Positions 53,802-63,809 of a stretch of 64,000 bases of DNA are shown here, in pieces. Numbering within the stretch: the first letter of the stretch is position 1; each line of letters opens with the position of its first letter. Position numbers and translations under genes: made by a program. A model generated the notes under the pieces. That model worked only from the letters and a program-made list of their open reading frames with translations, made no database searches and was not told where the DNA came from. The DNA is from Buttiauxella gaviniae (GTDB taxonomy: Bacteria; Pseudomonadota; Gammaproteobacteria; Enterobacterales; Enterobacteriaceae), in NCBI RefSeq assembly GCF_040786275.1, contig NZ_JBFMVT010000002.1, positions 496,001-560,000 of the forward strand. Reading direction: 5' to 3'.

Positions 53802-55004
53802 ATGTCGAGTAAGCTAGTACTGGTTCTGAACTGCGGTAGCTCTTCACTGAAATTCGCAATTATCGATGCTGTAAACGGTGATGAATACCTCTCTGGTTTA
53901 GCCGAATGTTTCCATCTTCCTGAAGCACGTATCAAGTGGAAAATGGATGGCGGTAAACAAGAAGCGGCTTTGGGCGCAGGTGCCGCTCACAGCGAAGCTC
54001 TTAACTATATGGTTAATACCATTCTGGCACAAAAACCTGAATTGTCCGAGCAACTGACCGCTATCGGCCACCGTATTGTTCACGGCGGCGAGAAGTACAC
54101 CAGCTCCGTTGTTATCGATGACTCCGTAATTCAGGGTATCAAAGATTCTGCTGCTTTTGCACCGCTGCATAACCCAGCTCACCTGATCGGTATCGCAGAA
54201 GCGCTGAAATCCTTCCCTAAACTGGCTGACAAAAACGTTGCTGTGTTTGACACTGCGTTCCATCAGACCATGCCAGAAGAATCTTATCTCTACGCTCTGC
54301 CGTACAAACTGTACAAAGAGCACGGCATCCGTCGTTACGGTTTCCACGGCACCAGCCACTACTATGTGACTCAAGAAGCCGCGAAAATGCTGAACATCCC
54401 TGTAGATGAACTGAACATCATCACTTGCCACCTGGGCAACGGTGGTTCTGTTTCTGCTATCCGTAACGGTAAATGCGTTGACACCTCTATGGGTCTGACG
54501 CCGCTGGAAGGTCTGGTAATGGGCACCCGTTCTGGTGACATCGACCCGGCAATCATCTTCCACCTGCATGACTCTCTGGGCATGAGCGTAGACGAAATCA
54601 ACAAACTGCTGACTAAAGAATCTGGCCTGCAAGGTTTGACCGAAGTTACCAGCGATTGCCGTTATGTTGAAGACAACTACGAAACTAAAGAAGACGCTAA
54701 GCGTGCAATGGACGTGTTCTGCCACCGTCTGGCTAAATACATCGGTTCTTACACTGCGCTGATGGACGGTCGTCTGGATGCAGTTGTGTTCACCGGTGGT
54801 ATCGGTGAAAACGCCGCGATGGTACGTGAACTGTCTCTGGCTAAACTGGGTGTTCTGGGCTTCGAAGTTGACCACGAACGCAACCTGGCGGCACGTTTCG
54901 GTAAATCAGGCTTCATCAACAAAGAAGGTACCCGCCCTGCGGTTATCATTCCGACCAATGAAGAACTGGTTATCGCTCAGGATGCAGCGCGCCTGACCGC
55001 TTAA
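53802..55004 (+). CDS. ackA: AckA, acetate kinase
   Basis: Acetate kinase (400 residues) interconverts acetyl phosphate and acetate with ATP, completing acetate excretion or uptake. N-terminal [13 protein letters not shown] (phosphate-binding), [26 protein letters not shown] (active-site Asp/His) and GFHGTSH are the family blocks, as are THLGNGGS-like [12 protein letters not shown] and [11 protein letters not shown]. The start codon lies inside CCATGTCGA, which is complementary to the candidate SdhX RNA. It is followed by pta after 80 bp. Confidence 0.99.
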   Translation: MSSKLVLVLNCGSSSLKFAIIDAVNGDEYLSGLAECFHLPEARIKWKMDGGKQEAALGAGAAHSEALNYMVNTILAQKPELSEQLTAIGHRIVHGGEKYTSSVVIDDSVIQGIKDSAAFAPLHNPAHLIGIAEALKSFPKLADKNVAVFDTAFHQTMPEESYLYALPYKLYKEHGIRRYGFHGTSHYYVTQEAAKMLNIPVDELNIITCHLGNGGSVSAIRNGKCVDTSMGLTPLEGLVMGTRSGDIDPAIIFHLHDSLGMSVDEINKLLTKESGLQGLTEVTSDCRYVEDNYETKEDAKRAMDVFCHRLAKYIGSYTALMDGRLDAVVFTGGIGENAAMVRELSLAKLGVLGFEVDHERNLAARFGKSGFINKEGTRPAVIIPTNEELVIAQDAARLTA

Positions 55005-55013
55005 TTCTCTAGC

Positions 55014-55032
55014 CGCCAGCCTTAGCTGGCGG
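55014..55032 (+). terminator. Hairpin with T-rich tail between ackA and pta
   Basis: CCGCCAG / CTGGCGG with a 5-nt loop, followed by TGTTGTTTTCT, 9 bp after the ackA stop. It could act as a partial terminator or as a processing site that sets the ackA to pta ratio. Confidence 0.5.
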
Positions 55033-55084
55033 TGTTGTTTTCTGAGTCTCACAAGCCCCGCTTGTGCAACAAAGAGGTTTTATC

Positions 55085-57226
55085 GTGTCCAGAATTATTA
55101 TGTTGATCCCTACCGGAACCAGCGTCGGCCTGACCAGCGTCAGCCTCGGTGTTATCCGTGCTATGGAACAAAAAGGCGTTCGCCTGAGCGTATTCAAACC
55201 TATCGCTCAACCACGTACCGGTGGCGATACTCCAGATCAAACCACCAGCATCGTGCGCGCAAACTCCAGCATTCCAGCTGCAGAGCCATTGCACATGAGC
55301 CACGTTGAGTCGCTGCTGTCCAGCAACCAACAAGACGTGCTGATGGAAGAGATCATCGCTAACTTCCACGCCACCAGCAAAGACGCTGAAGTGGTTCTGG
55401 TTGAAGGCCTGGTTCCGACTCGTAAGCATCAGTTTGCGCAGTCCCTGAACTACGAAATCGCTAAAACGCTGAACGCTGAAATCGTCTTCGTTATGTCCCT
55501 GGGCAACAACTCCCCAGAGCAGATGAAAGAGCGTATTGAACTGGCTCGTAGCAGCTTTGGCGGCAGCAAGAACACCAACATCACTGGCGTTATCATTAAC
55601 AAACTGAATGCCCCGGTTGATGAACAAGGTCGTACGCGTCCTGACCTGTCTGAAATTTTCGATGACTCTACTAAAGCAAGCATCGCAAATATCGATCCTA
55701 AAGCACTGTTTGCTGACAGCCCGCTGCCAGTTCTGGGCTGCGTACCGTGGAGTTTCGATCTGATCGCAACACGCGCAATTGATATGGCGCGTCACCTGAA
55801 CGCAACCATCATCAACGAAGGCGACATCAAAACGCGTCGCGTGAAGTCTGTTACCTTCTGTGCGCGTAGCATTCCGCACATGCTGGAACACTTCCGCCCG
55901 GGCTCTCTGCTGGTCACTTCCGCAGACCGTCCAGACGTATTAGTGGCCGCGTGTCTGGCTGCAATGAACGGCGTTGAAATCGGTGCCGTTCTGCTGACCG
56001 GTGGTTACGAAATGGACCCACGCGTAAGCAAACTGTGTGAGCGTGCATTCTCAACCGGTCTGCCGCTGTTCATGGTTGATACCAACACCTGGCAGACGTC
56101 TCTGAGCCTGCAAAGCTTCAACCTGGAAGTCCCAACTGACGACCATCAGCGTATCGAGAAAGTGCAGGAATATGTGGCAAGCCACATTGATGCAGACTGG
56201 ATCGAATCCCTGACTGCAACCTCTGAGCGCAGCCGTCGTCTGTCTCCTCCAGCATTCCGTTACCAGTTGACTGAACTGGCTCGCAAAGCCGGTAAACGTG
56301 TTGTGCTGCCAGAAGGTGACGAGCCGCGTACTGTTAAAGCAGCCGCGATTTGTGCTGAACGTGGTATCGCAACCTGCGTCCTGTTGGGTAACCCGGATGA
56401 AATCACCCGTGTTGCCGCAGCGCAAGGCGTTGAATTAAGCGCTGGCATCGAAATCGTTGATCCAGAAGTGGTTCGCGAAAGCTACGTTGCACGTCTGGTT
56501 GAGCTGCGTAAGAGCAAAGGCATGACCGAAGCCGTTGCGCGTGAGCAACTGGAAGACAACGTTGTGCTGGGTACCTTGATGCTTGAGCAAGACGAAGTTG
56601 ACGGTCTGGTTTCCGGTGCTGTTCACACCACCGCAAACACCATTCGTCCTCCGTTGCAGCTGATCAAAACCGCACCGGGCAGCTCTCTGGTTTCTTCTGT
56701 GTTCTTCATGCTGCTGCCAGAACAGGTTTATGTTTACGGCGACTGCGCGATCAACCCGGATCCAACTGCTGAGCAACTGGCAGAAATCGCAATTCAGTCT
56801 GCGGATTCCGCTGCTGCATTCGGTATCGATCCACGCGTAGCAATGCTCTCCTACTCTACCGGTACTTCTGGTGCAGGTAGCGACGTTGAGAAAGTGCGTG
56901 AAGCCACCCGTATCGCTCAGGAAAAACGTCCTGACCTGGTTATCGACGGTCCGTTGCAGTATGACGCCGCGGTAATGGCTGACGTTGCTAAATCCAAAGC
57001 GCCAAACTCACCGGTTGCGGGTCGCGCTACCGTGTTCATCTTCCCGGATCTGAACACTGGTAACACCACTTACAAAGCGGTACAGCGCTCAGCAGACCTG
57101 ATCTCCATCGGGCCAATGCTGCAAGGTATGCGTAAGCCAGTTAACGACCTGTCTCGTGGCGCACTGGTAGACGATATCGTTTACACCATCGCTCTGACGG
57201 CGATTCAGTCTTCTCAACAAGACTAA
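55085..57226 (+). CDS. pta: Pta, phosphate acetyltransferase
   Basis: Pta (713 residues) interconverts acetyl-CoA and acetyl phosphate. Three parts are visible: an N-terminal P-loop-like/BioD-type domain (about 1-230; [17 protein letters not shown]), a DRTGG regulatory domain (about 230-370) and the catalytic PTA_PTB domain (about 390-713; [40 protein letters not shown]). I chose the GTG at 55085, which follows AGAGG by 7 nt and aligns with the family start; an ATG seven codons upstream (55064) lacks a ribosome site. Long, NADH/pyruvate-regulated enterobacterial form. Confidence 0.97.
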   Translation: MSRIIMLIPTGTSVGLTSVSLGVIRAMEQKGVRLSVFKPIAQPRTGGDTPDQTTSIVRANSSIPAAEPLHMSHVESLLSSNQQDVLMEEIIANFHATSKDAEVVLVEGLVPTRKHQFAQSLNYEIAKTLNAEIVFVMSLGNNSPEQMKERIELARSSFGGSKNTNITGVIINKLNAPVDEQGRTRPDLSEIFDDSTKASIANIDPKALFADSPLPVLGCVPWSFDLIATRAIDMARHLNATIINEGDIKTRRVKSVTFCARSIPHMLEHFRPGSLLVTSADRPDVLVAACLAAMNGVEIGAVLLTGGYEMDPRVSKLCERAFSTGLPLFMVDTNTWQTSLSLQSFNLEVPTDDHQRIEKVQEYVASHIDADWIESLTATSERSRRLSPPAFRYQLTELARKAGKRVVLPEGDEPRTVKAAAICAERGIATCVLLGNPDEITRVAAAQGVELSAGIEIVDPEVVRESYVARLVELRKSKGMTEAVAREQLEDNVVLGTLMLEQDEVDGLVSGAVHTTANTIRPPLQLIKTAPGSSLVSSVFFMLLPEQVYVYGDCAINPDPTAEQLAEIAIQSADSAAAFGIDPRVAMLSYSTGTSGAGSDVEKVREATRIAQEKRPDLVIDGPLQYDAAVMADVAKSKAPNSPVAGRATVFIFPDLNTGNTTYKAVQRSADLISIGPMLQGMRKPVNDLSRGALVDDIVYTIALTAIQSSQQD

Positions 57227-57242
57227 CGCTTTCTGAGATGCA

Positions 57243-57270
57243 AAAAGGCCGCATTGCTATGCGGCCTTTT
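57243..57270. terminator. Bidirectional terminator between pta and yfcD
   Basis: AAAAGGCCGCAT / ATGCGGCCTTTTTTT with a 4-nt loop gives a T-run on the plus strand (pta) and T5 on the minus strand (yfcD). The genes converge here. Confidence 0.88.
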
Positions 57271-57319
57271 TTTATGGGCTGACCCGTAAACTCGTTCCAG
57301 AACAGGAAATTAAAATGAA

Positions 57320-57865
57320 TTATTCAGCGGCAGTAGTGTGCTGAGATTCATTTTTGGCGTTGCGGGTCATCCACAGCGCCAGCGCTTTCAACGAGTCTGG
57401 TGTGAAGTCGTCACAGCGCGCGGTAATTTCTTCGGGTGACATCCAGCATACGTCACTCACTTCCTCTTCCTGCAAGGCAAACGGGCCATGTGACACGCAG
57501 CTAAACAGGCTTCCCCAAACCCGGCAATGAGGGTCTTCAAAATAGAACTGCCCGTGTTCGGCAAACGGCACACCGGCAATCCCCAACTCTTCTTCAGCCT
57601 CACGGCGCGCAGAGTCCAGCAATTGCTCATCAGCCTGAACCACACCACCCGCAGTAGCATCCAACATACCCGGCATAAAATCTTTGGTTTCAGTACGATG
57701 CTGCACCAAAATTTTACCCATGCCATCATGCACAACGATATACGTGGCGCGATGCCTTAAACGCTGCGCGCGCATTTGCTCGCGGCTTGCTTGCGCGATG
57801 ACTTCATTGTCTTCATTGACAATGTCTACCCATTCCATACCAACAAAATGACTCTGTTCCGCCAT
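57320..57865 (-). CDS. yfcD: YfcD, Nudix hydrolase
   Basis: A 181-residue Nudix protein with an intact Nudix box, [20 protein letters not shown] then ELGI. The fold resembles isopentenyl-diphosphate isomerase-type Nudix enzymes ([20 protein letters not shown]), but the substrate is unknown. In E. coli K-12 yfcC lies between pta and yfcD; here the two genes are separated only by the shared terminator. Confidence 0.94.
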   Translation of the reverse strand: MAEQSHFVGMEWVDIVNEDNEVIAQASREQMRAQRLRHRATYIVVHDGMGKILVQHRTETKDFMPGMLDATAGGVVQADEQLLDSARREAEEELGIAGVPFAEHGQFYFEDPHCRVWGSLFSCVSHGPFALQEEEVSDVCWMSPEEITARCDDFTPDSLKALALWMTRNAKNESQHTTAAE

Positions 57866-57923
57866 TGGGGGAAACCTTATTCAGGGCGCTCTTTGGCGCG
57901 TTATCGGTCTAACTCACGGTAAG

Positions 57924-58475
57924 TTACGGGGTAATTTCAACCTGTGCAATAACCCCATCGTTATTCAGTGCGTGAATGCTCAGAACACCGTCGTTTAGCA
58001 TGCCGTAGCTCGCTTCAAAGCCCCCTTTTGGGATACTTACCGAACCGGGGTTAAACAAATAAACCGCGTCCTGCTTTTCAGCCAGGGGAAGATGAGTATG
58101 ACCAAAAACCAACACGTCATTTTCTGCAAGAGGAGGCAATTTGTCGGGGTTATATAAATGACCATGCGTGACAAATAAACGCTGCTCCGCCAACAGTATC
58201 TGTTGCCACGGGGCGGTAATTGGAAAATGGAGCAGCATCTGGTCAACTTCGCTGTCGCAGTTTCCGCGTACTGCAATAATTTTATCGGCAATAGTATTAA
58301 ACCGCTCCGCTACGGCTCCGGGGTTATAACCCGCAGGTAACGCATTACGCGGCCCATGATTCAGCACATCACCCAGCAAAATGAGCCACTTTGCGCCACT
58401 GCGCGCAAAGTGCGCCAACACTTGTTCTGTCGCGGGTAGCGAACCATGAATGTCCGAGACAAACATCAGCTTCAT
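57924..58475 (-). CDS. yfcE: YfcE, metal-dependent phosphodiesterase
   Basis: A calcineurin-like phosphodiesterase (183 residues) active on bis-p-nitrophenyl phosphate in vitro with Mn. The metal-binding motifs occur in order: MFVSDIHGS, LLGDVLNHGPRN, RGNCDSEVD, THGH and FGHTHLP. The cellular substrate is unknown. It lies between yfcF and yfcD on the same strand with 56- and 58-bp gaps. Confidence 0.96.
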   Translation of the reverse strand: MKLMFVSDIHGSLPATEQVLAHFARSGAKWLILLGDVLNHGPRNALPAGYNPGAVAERFNTIADKIIAVRGNCDSEVDQMLLHFPITAPWQQILLAEQRLFVTHGHLYNPDKLPPLAENDVLVFGHTHLPLAEKQDAVYLFNPGSVSIPKGGFEASYGMLNDGVLSIHALNNDGVIAQVEITP

Positions 58476-58531
58476 AAAACCCTGGTCCTGTTAATGATAA
58501 GCGTAATTATCATAACGAATTATGGGGTATA

Positions 58532-59194
<663 letters not shown>

Positions 59195-59317
59195 TTATCC
59201 AGGCTATTGAACATATAGCGGAAAATGGCGCCTGTCACCTGAACAAAACTCATCCAGAAAGCAACTTTTCCAAAGCGTCTATACTCCATAGGTTTACGAA
59301 AAATTCTGGGGAAAGAG

Positions 59318-59947
59318 ATGATTGACCTCTATTACGCACCTACGCCAAACGGCCATAAAATCACGCTGTTTCTGGAAGAAGCGGAGCTGGACTACACCCT
59401 TCATCGTATTGATATTGGCAAAGGCGATCAGTTTCAGCCTGCGTTTTTAGCCATTTCTCCCAACAATAAAATTCCGGCAATTATTGACCACACGCCGGCC
59501 GACGGTGGCGGCCCGCTGAGTTTGTTTGAGTCCGGTGGAATTTTGTTGTATCTGGCAGAAAAGACCAACACATTGCTGAGCAAAGATCTGCGCGATCGCG
59601 CCCACACGCTGCAATGGTTATTCTGGCAGGTCAGTGGATTTGGGCCGATGCTCGGCCAGAATCACCACTTTAATCACTTCGCGCCTCAGCCCGTTCCTTA
59701 CGCGATTGAACGATATCAGGTGGAAACTCAGCGATTGTATGGCGTACTTAATAAGCAACTCGAAAAGACTCCGTGGCTGGGCGGAAACGAGTACAGTATT
59801 GCCGACATTGCGACGTATCCGTGGACGGTTTCCCATGATCGCCAGCGTATAAATCTGGCAAACTTCCCTGCGGTTCAAAACTGGTTTGAGCGCATTCACT
59901 CGCGTCCGGCAACCGAACGCGCCTATGAGCAGGCGCAAAAAAGCTGA
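59318..59947 (+). CDS. yfcG: YfcG, disulfide-bond oxidoreductase of the GST family
   Basis: A Nu-class GST-like protein (209 residues) that binds two glutathione molecules and reduces disulfides. It begins MIDLYYAPTPNGHKITLFLE with the Thr/Asn pair of the active site, and LFESGGILLYLAEKT contains the GSH-binding Glu-Ser. The C-terminus is a few residues shorter than in E. coli. A terminator follows. Confidence 0.95.
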   Translation: MIDLYYAPTPNGHKITLFLEEAELDYTLHRIDIGKGDQFQPAFLAISPNNKIPAIIDHTPADGGGPLSLFESGGILLYLAEKTNTLLSKDLRDRAHTLQWLFWQVSGFGPMLGQNHHFNHFAPQPVPYAIERYQVETQRLYGVLNKQLEKTPWLGGNEYSIADIATYPWTVSHDRQRINLANFPAVQNWFERIHSRPATERAYEQAQKS

Positions 59948-59952
59948 TAGCC

Positions 59953-59979
59953 GCGCCCCAGGATGGGCGCAATTTTTTT
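59953..59979 (+). terminator. Rho-independent terminator of yfcG
   Basis: GCGCCC / GGGCGC with a 6-nt loop followed by AATTTTTTT, 5 bp after the yfcG stop. It separates yfcG from folX-yfcH. Confidence 0.8.
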
Positions 59980-60040
59980 CCTCATGTAATTTGGGTATAG
60001 TCAGAGCCTGGAAAAAATGAATACATGGAGGAAACCTGCA

Positions 60041-60409
60041 ATGTCGTCCCCACAACCCGATGCAATTATTCGAATCAAAAACTTACGTCTGCGCACTTTT
60101 ATTGGCATCAAAGAAGAAGAGATCGCCAATCGCCAGGATATTGTCATTAACGTCGCCATTCATTATCCCGCAGATAAAGCGCGCGCCAGTGAAGATATCA
60201 ACGATGCGCTAAACTACCGCACCATCACTAAACAAATCATCCAGTTGGTTGAGAACCATCGCTTCTCACTGTTGGAAAAATTAACTCAGGATGTGCTCGA
60301 CATCGCATGCGACCATCCGTGGGTGTCTTATGCTGAAGTAGAGATCGATAAACTTCACGCGCTGCGTTATGCCGATTCAGTCTCTATGACCATGAGCTGG
60401 CGCAGATAG
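60041..60409 (+). CDS. folX: FolX, dihydroneopterin triphosphate 2'-epimerase
   Basis: A 122-residue paralogue of FolB that converts 7,8-dihydroneopterin triphosphate to dihydromonapterin triphosphate, leading to tetrahydromonapterin. Blocks [19 protein letters not shown] and NRFSLLEKL-like [14 protein letters not shown] with the active-site Lys in [11 protein letters not shown] are present. The ATG at 60041 follows GGAGG; an upstream ATG (60017) would add eight residues unrelated to the family. yfcH follows after 19 bp. Confidence 0.96.
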   Translation: MSSPQPDAIIRIKNLRLRTFIGIKEEEIANRQDIVINVAIHYPADKARASEDINDALNYRTITKQIIQLVENHRFSLLEKLTQDVLDIACDHPWVSYAEVEIDKLHALRYADSVSMTMSWRR

Positions 60410-60428
60410 CAAACTGCAGGAGACGAGC

Positions 60429-61322
60429 ATGCAGATACTGATGACCGGTGGAACCGGCTTGATTGGCAGCCATCTGGTGCCACGCCTGTTAGAGTTAGGG
60501 CACGATGTGACTGTCGTCACCCGAAATCCAGATAAAGCCCGCTCGCACTTTGACCCGAAAGTTACGCTATGGAAAGGGTTGAACGAACATCAAAATCTTG
60601 ACGGCATTGATGCGGTCATCAATCTGGCGGGTGAACCCATTGCCGATAAACGCTGGACGGAGTCGCAAAAACAGCGCCTTTGCCAGAGCCGCTGGCAAAT
60701 CACCGAGCGGCTGGTCGAGATGTTCAAAGCAAGCCAGACGCCACCTTCCGTGCTCATCTCCGGTTCCGCCGCCGGTTATTACGGCGATCTCGGCGAAGTC
60801 GTGGTGAACGAAGATGAACCACCGCACAATGAATTTACCCATAAGCTGTGCGCCCGCTGGGAACAAATCGCCTGCGGAGCGCAAAGTGAACAGACGCGTG
60901 TGTGCCTGCTGCGTACCGGCGTCGTGCTTGCCCCAAAAGGGGGGATTCTGGCGAAGCTGCTGCCAATCTTCCGCTTAGGGCTCGGCGGGCCAATGGGCTC
61001 AGGCCGCCAGTATCTGGCCTGGATTCATATCGACGATATGGTTAACGGTATTTTGTGGCTGCTCAATAACGACCTGCGCGGGCCATTTAACATGGTTTCG
61101 CCCTACCCCGTCCGCAACGAACAGTTTTCTCATGCGCTGGGCCACGTGCTGAATCGCCCGGCGTTTATGCGCGCGCCAACGAGCGCAATCAAGTTAATGA
61201 TGGGCGAATCCTCGGTGCTGGTTCTGGGCGGGCAGCGAGCGCTGCCGAAACGGCTTGAAGAGTCTGGGTTTGGCTTTCGCTATTTCGATCTGGAAGAAGC
61301 GCTGGGGGATGTTGTGCGGTAG
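60429..61322 (+). CDS. yfcH: YfcH, SDR-type epimerase family protein
   Basis: A 297-residue extended short-chain dehydrogenase/reductase (SulA/TIGR01777 family, DUF1731 C-terminus). The N-terminal [20 protein letters not shown] binds NAD(P), [16 protein letters not shown] holds the Ser and Tyr region, and the C-terminus ([20 protein letters not shown]) is DUF1731. The substrate is unknown. It is co-directional with folX and followed by an unusual gap (61323-61501). Confidence 0.94.
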   Translation: MQILMTGGTGLIGSHLVPRLLELGHDVTVVTRNPDKARSHFDPKVTLWKGLNEHQNLDGIDAVINLAGEPIADKRWTESQKQRLCQSRWQITERLVEMFKASQTPPSVLISGSAAGYYGDLGEVVVNEDEPPHNEFTHKLCARWEQIACGAQSEQTRVCLLRTGVVLAPKGGILAKLLPIFRLGLGGPMGSGRQYLAWIHIDDMVNGILWLLNNDLRGPFNMVSPYPVRNEQFSHALGHVLNRPAFMRAPTSAIKLMMGESSVLVLGGQRALPKRLEESGFGFRYFDLEEALGDVVR

Positions 61323-61344
61323 AAACGACCCCCGCCCAACCTCC

Positions 61345-61394
61345 CCCTTGCCAGGTGGAGGAGTTAACTGCTCCCTCCCCTGGAAAAGGGGAGG
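61345..61394. repeat. GC-rich palindromic repeats after yfcH
   Basis: Two adjacent hairpins occur: CCTCCCCC...GGTGGAGG (61350-61371 region) and a perfect CCTCCCCT / AGGGGAGG (61374-61394) with a 5-nt loop, then ATTGGGGTGGGG. They resemble dispersed palindromes seen in several enterobacterial genomes. There is no T-run, so they are poor terminators. Confidence 0.5.
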
Positions 61395-61462
61395 ATTGGG
61401 GTGGGGTCCGAACCTGATGCGAGTGCCTTAATTTGTCCCCACCCTACTCGAATGCCTAAGTA

Positions 61463-61481
61463 AGATCTGTATAAGAGACAG
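61463..61481. other. Near-perfect Tn5 mosaic-end sequence (18 of 19 bases)
   Basis: AGATCTGTATAAGAGACAG differs from the 19-bp Tn5 mosaic end used in tagmentation libraries and engineered transposons (AGATGTGTATAAGAGACAG) only at position 5. It stands alone, with no transposon body or second end in the window, 20 bp after the end of hisP. It looks like an adapter or engineered remnant rather than a native element. Confidence 0.75.
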
Positions 61482-61501
61482 CCCCCGAGGATCAGGGCAA
61501 A

Positions 61502-62278
61502 TTACTTCAACGACCCCGAAAGGAACTGCTGCAAACGAGCGCTTTTCGGATTGCCGAACAATTCATCCGGCGTGCCTTCTTCTTCAATTAAACCCTGGTG
61601 CAAGAAAATCACATGGTTTGAAACATGGCGCGCAAAATCCATCTCGTGCGTCACTACCACCATGGTTTTTCCTTCTTCGGCGAGTTTCTGCATGATACGC
61701 AGTACTTCGCCCACAAGCTCCGGGTCTAGCGCGGAAGTCGGTTCATCAAACAGCAATACCTCAGGTTCCATCGCCAGGGCGCGAGCAATCGAGACACGCT
61801 GCTGCTGGCCACCTGAAAGATGCACCGGGTATTTCACCTGCTGGCGCTCATCAATACCCACTTTCGCCAGATATTTAATCGCACGCTCTTTGGCTTCCTG
61901 TTTGCTCAAACCTAAAACCTGAATCGGGGCTTCCATGACGTTTTCCAGCACCGTCATGTGGCTCCAGAGGTTAAAGTGCTGGAATACCATCGTCAGGCGG
62001 GTGCGCAGCAAACGGAGCTGATTTTTATCGGCAACTTTCAATTGCCCATCGGTATCGCGCACCAGATTAATGTTCTGGTTATTAACGACAATCGTCCCTT
62101 CACTCGGTTTTTCAAGGAAGTTGATGCAGCGCAGGAAAGTACTTTTCCCGGAGCCTGACGAACCGATAATACTGATCACATCGCCAGCGTTGGCTTGTAA
62201 AGAGACGCCCTTCAGGACTTCATGTTGGCCGTAGCGCTTATGCAGGTCGGTAACGCTTAATTTTTTATCAGTCATCAT
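61502..62278 (-). CDS. hisP: HisP, ATPase of the histidine / Lys-Arg-Orn ABC transporter
   Basis: The ATP-binding subunit (258 residues) that drives HisQM with the periplasmic proteins HisJ and ArgT. Walker [11 protein letters not shown], signature LSGGQQQR, Walker [14 protein letters not shown] and the switch His in [13 protein letters not shown] are all visible. The residue after HEM is Asp, where related proteins usually have Gly (HEMGFA); this is a conserved spot, so it could affect function or be a sequence error. It lies 7 bp after hisM. Confidence 0.97.
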   Translation of the reverse strand: MMTDKKLSVTDLHKRYGQHEVLKGVSLQANAGDVISIIGSSGSGKSTFLRCINFLEKPSEGTIVVNNQNINLVRDTDGQLKVADKNQLRLLRTRLTMVFQHFNLWSHMTVLENVMEAPIQVLGLSKQEAKERAIKYLAKVGIDERQQVKYPVHLSGGQQQRVSIARALAMEPEVLLFDEPTSALDPELVGEVLRIMQKLAEEGKTMVVVTHEMDFARHVSNHVIFLHQGLIEEEGTPDELFGNPKSARLQQFLSGSLK

Positions 62279-62285
62279 TGAACAC

Positions 62286-63002
62286 TCAATGCGTTGAGCT
62301 TGGTTTAATATGCTGCAACCAGCGTTGCTCCGCCTTGCGGAACAATCTAATCAGCACATAAGAAATACACAGGTATAACACCGCAGCGATACCAAACGCG
62401 GTAAATGGCTGGTAGGTCGCGGAGTTAATATCGCGGGCGATTTTCAGCAGATCCGGCACGGTGGCGGTAAAGGCCAGCGCGGTAGAGTGCAGCATTAAAA
62501 TCACTTCATTGCTGTACGCTGGCAGCGCAATACGCAGCGCCGAAGGCAAAATAATGCAGCGATACATTTTAACGCGTGAGAACCCATAGGCGCGCGCGGC
62601 TTCAATTTCGCCATGTGGGACTGAACGAATCGCCCCGGCAAAAATTTCGGTGGTATAGGCGCAGGTGTTTAGCGTCAACGCCAACACGGTGCAGTTCAGG
62701 CCGCTGCGGAAAAACTCATTTAGCAGAACCGTGCCTTTAACCACTTCCAGCGTATACATGCCGGAGTAGAACACCAGCAACTGCACATACAGCGGCGTAC
62801 CACGGAAAATGTAGGTAAAGAGCCAGATAGGAAACGCGATAAATTTGTTGCTCGACACGCGGCCAATAGCCAGAAACAGCGCCAGAATCCCGCCCATCAC
62901 CACCGATGAAATCAGCAGCCACAGCGTGATAGCCACGCCGGTAAAGCGATAGCCGTCAGTCCACAGCAACGCTTTCCAGTATTCCTGAACGATATCAATC
63001 AT
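62286..63002 (-). CDS. hisM: HisM, permease subunit of the histidine ABC transporter
   Basis: A 238-residue inner-membrane permease with five helices and the EAA loop [20 protein letters not shown] that contacts HisP. Its ATG overlaps the hisQ stop (ATGA, 4 bp). It forms a heterodimer with HisQ. Length equals the E. coli protein. Confidence 0.97.
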   Translation of the reverse strand: MIDIVQEYWKALLWTDGYRFTGVAITLWLLISSVVMGGILALFLAIGRVSSNKFIAFPIWLFTYIFRGTPLYVQLLVFYSGMYTLEVVKGTVLLNEFFRSGLNCTVLALTLNTCAYTTEIFAGAIRSVPHGEIEAARAYGFSRVKMYRCIILPSALRIALPAYSNEVILMLHSTALAFTATVPDLLKIARDINSATYQPFTAFGIAAVLYLCISYVLIRLFRKAEQRWLQHIKPSSTH

Positions 63003-63685
63003 AGCTCGGCCCTCTTCACGCCTACGGAATAGCGACGTTCAAGCCAAAGCAGTACCCCGTTCGATACCGTGGTAAAGAACAGATAAATAATCCCTGCAAC
63101 AATCGCGAAGTAGAATGGCTGCCAGGTGCTTTTCCCGGCCAACTGCGTGGCTTTCACCACATCTTCAAGACCTAACAAAGAAACGAGCGCCGTGGCTTTT
63201 AAAATAACCTGCCAGTTATTACCAATCCCCGGGAGCGCGAAACGCATCATTGCAGGAAAGAGAATGCGGCGGAAGGTTTGCGAGCCCGTAAAGCCAAAAG
63301 CGGTAGCCGCTTCAATATGCCCTTTCGGCACAGTGAGAAACGCGCCGCGGAAGGTTTCGGTAAAGTAGGCACCGTAGATAAAACCGAGCGTGATGATACC
63401 CGCAACCATCGGGTCGATATCAAACTGCGCCATTCCCAGCGAATCCGTTAACACGTTGAGCGCCATTTGCAGACCATAAAAAATCAGCAGCATCAGCACG
63501 AGATCCGGCACGCCACGAATCAGCGTGGTGTAACCTTCAAACAGCATCGCTAGCGGGCGATTTTTGGATAGCTTTGCGCCAGCGCCTGCCAGGCCAATAA
63601 TCACCGAGAGGATAACGGAGCTTAACGCCAGTTCCAGCGTGACGAGCGCCCCTTTAAAAATCACTTCAGAAAAACCGTACAGCAT
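62999..63685 (-). CDS. hisQ: HisQ, permease subunit of the histidine ABC transporter
   Basis: A 228-residue permease, partner of HisM, with five helices and the EAA loop HIEAATAFGFTGSQTFRRIL. I chose the ATG at 63683-63685 (MLYGFSEVIFKGALVTLEL), the family start; an ATG 22 codons upstream falls in the adjacent repeat and has no similarity. It is separated from hisJ by 124 bp with a BIME. Confidence 0.96.
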   Translation of the reverse strand: MLYGFSEVIFKGALVTLELALSSVILSVIIGLAGAGAKLSKNRPLAMLFEGYTTLIRGVPDLVLMLLIFYGLQMALNVLTDSLGMAQFDIDPMVAGIITLGFIYGAYFTETFRGAFLTVPKGHIEAATAFGFTGSQTFRRILFPAMMRFALPGIGNNWQVILKATALVSLLGLEDVVKATQLAGKSTWQPFYFAIVAGIIYLFFTTVSNGVLLWLERRYSVGVKRAEL

Positions 63686-63727
63686 GGTGCGTATCCTGTC
63701 GTCAGTGTCTGCACAAACGGTATCAAC

Positions 63728-63802
63728 GTAGGGCGGGTAAGCACGTGTCACCCGCCATCGTTTGTATTATCAGTGGATGGCGCTTACGCTTATCCACCCT
63801 AC
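63728..63802. repeat. BIME between hisJ and hisQ
   Basis: gtagggcgggtaagcacgtgtcacccgcc and tggatggcgcttacgcttatccaccctac are inverted REP units in the hisJ-hisQ gap. The Salmonella his transport operon also has a REP at this place, where it affects the relative yield of HisJ and the membrane proteins. Confidence 0.85.
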
Positions 63803-63809
63803 AACACTG

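Noticed and set aside
53504-53812. 102-codon frame over the ackA leader
   Set aside because: It runs into the ackA start codon in another frame and has no family similarity; the leader explains the sequence.
61323-61501. Possible remnant of rpnB (yfcI) or an insertion sequence between yfcH and hisP
   Set aside because: E. coli has rpnB here, but I see no coding similarity, inverted ends or target duplication in these 179 bp; only palindromes and the mosaic-end-like 19-mer.
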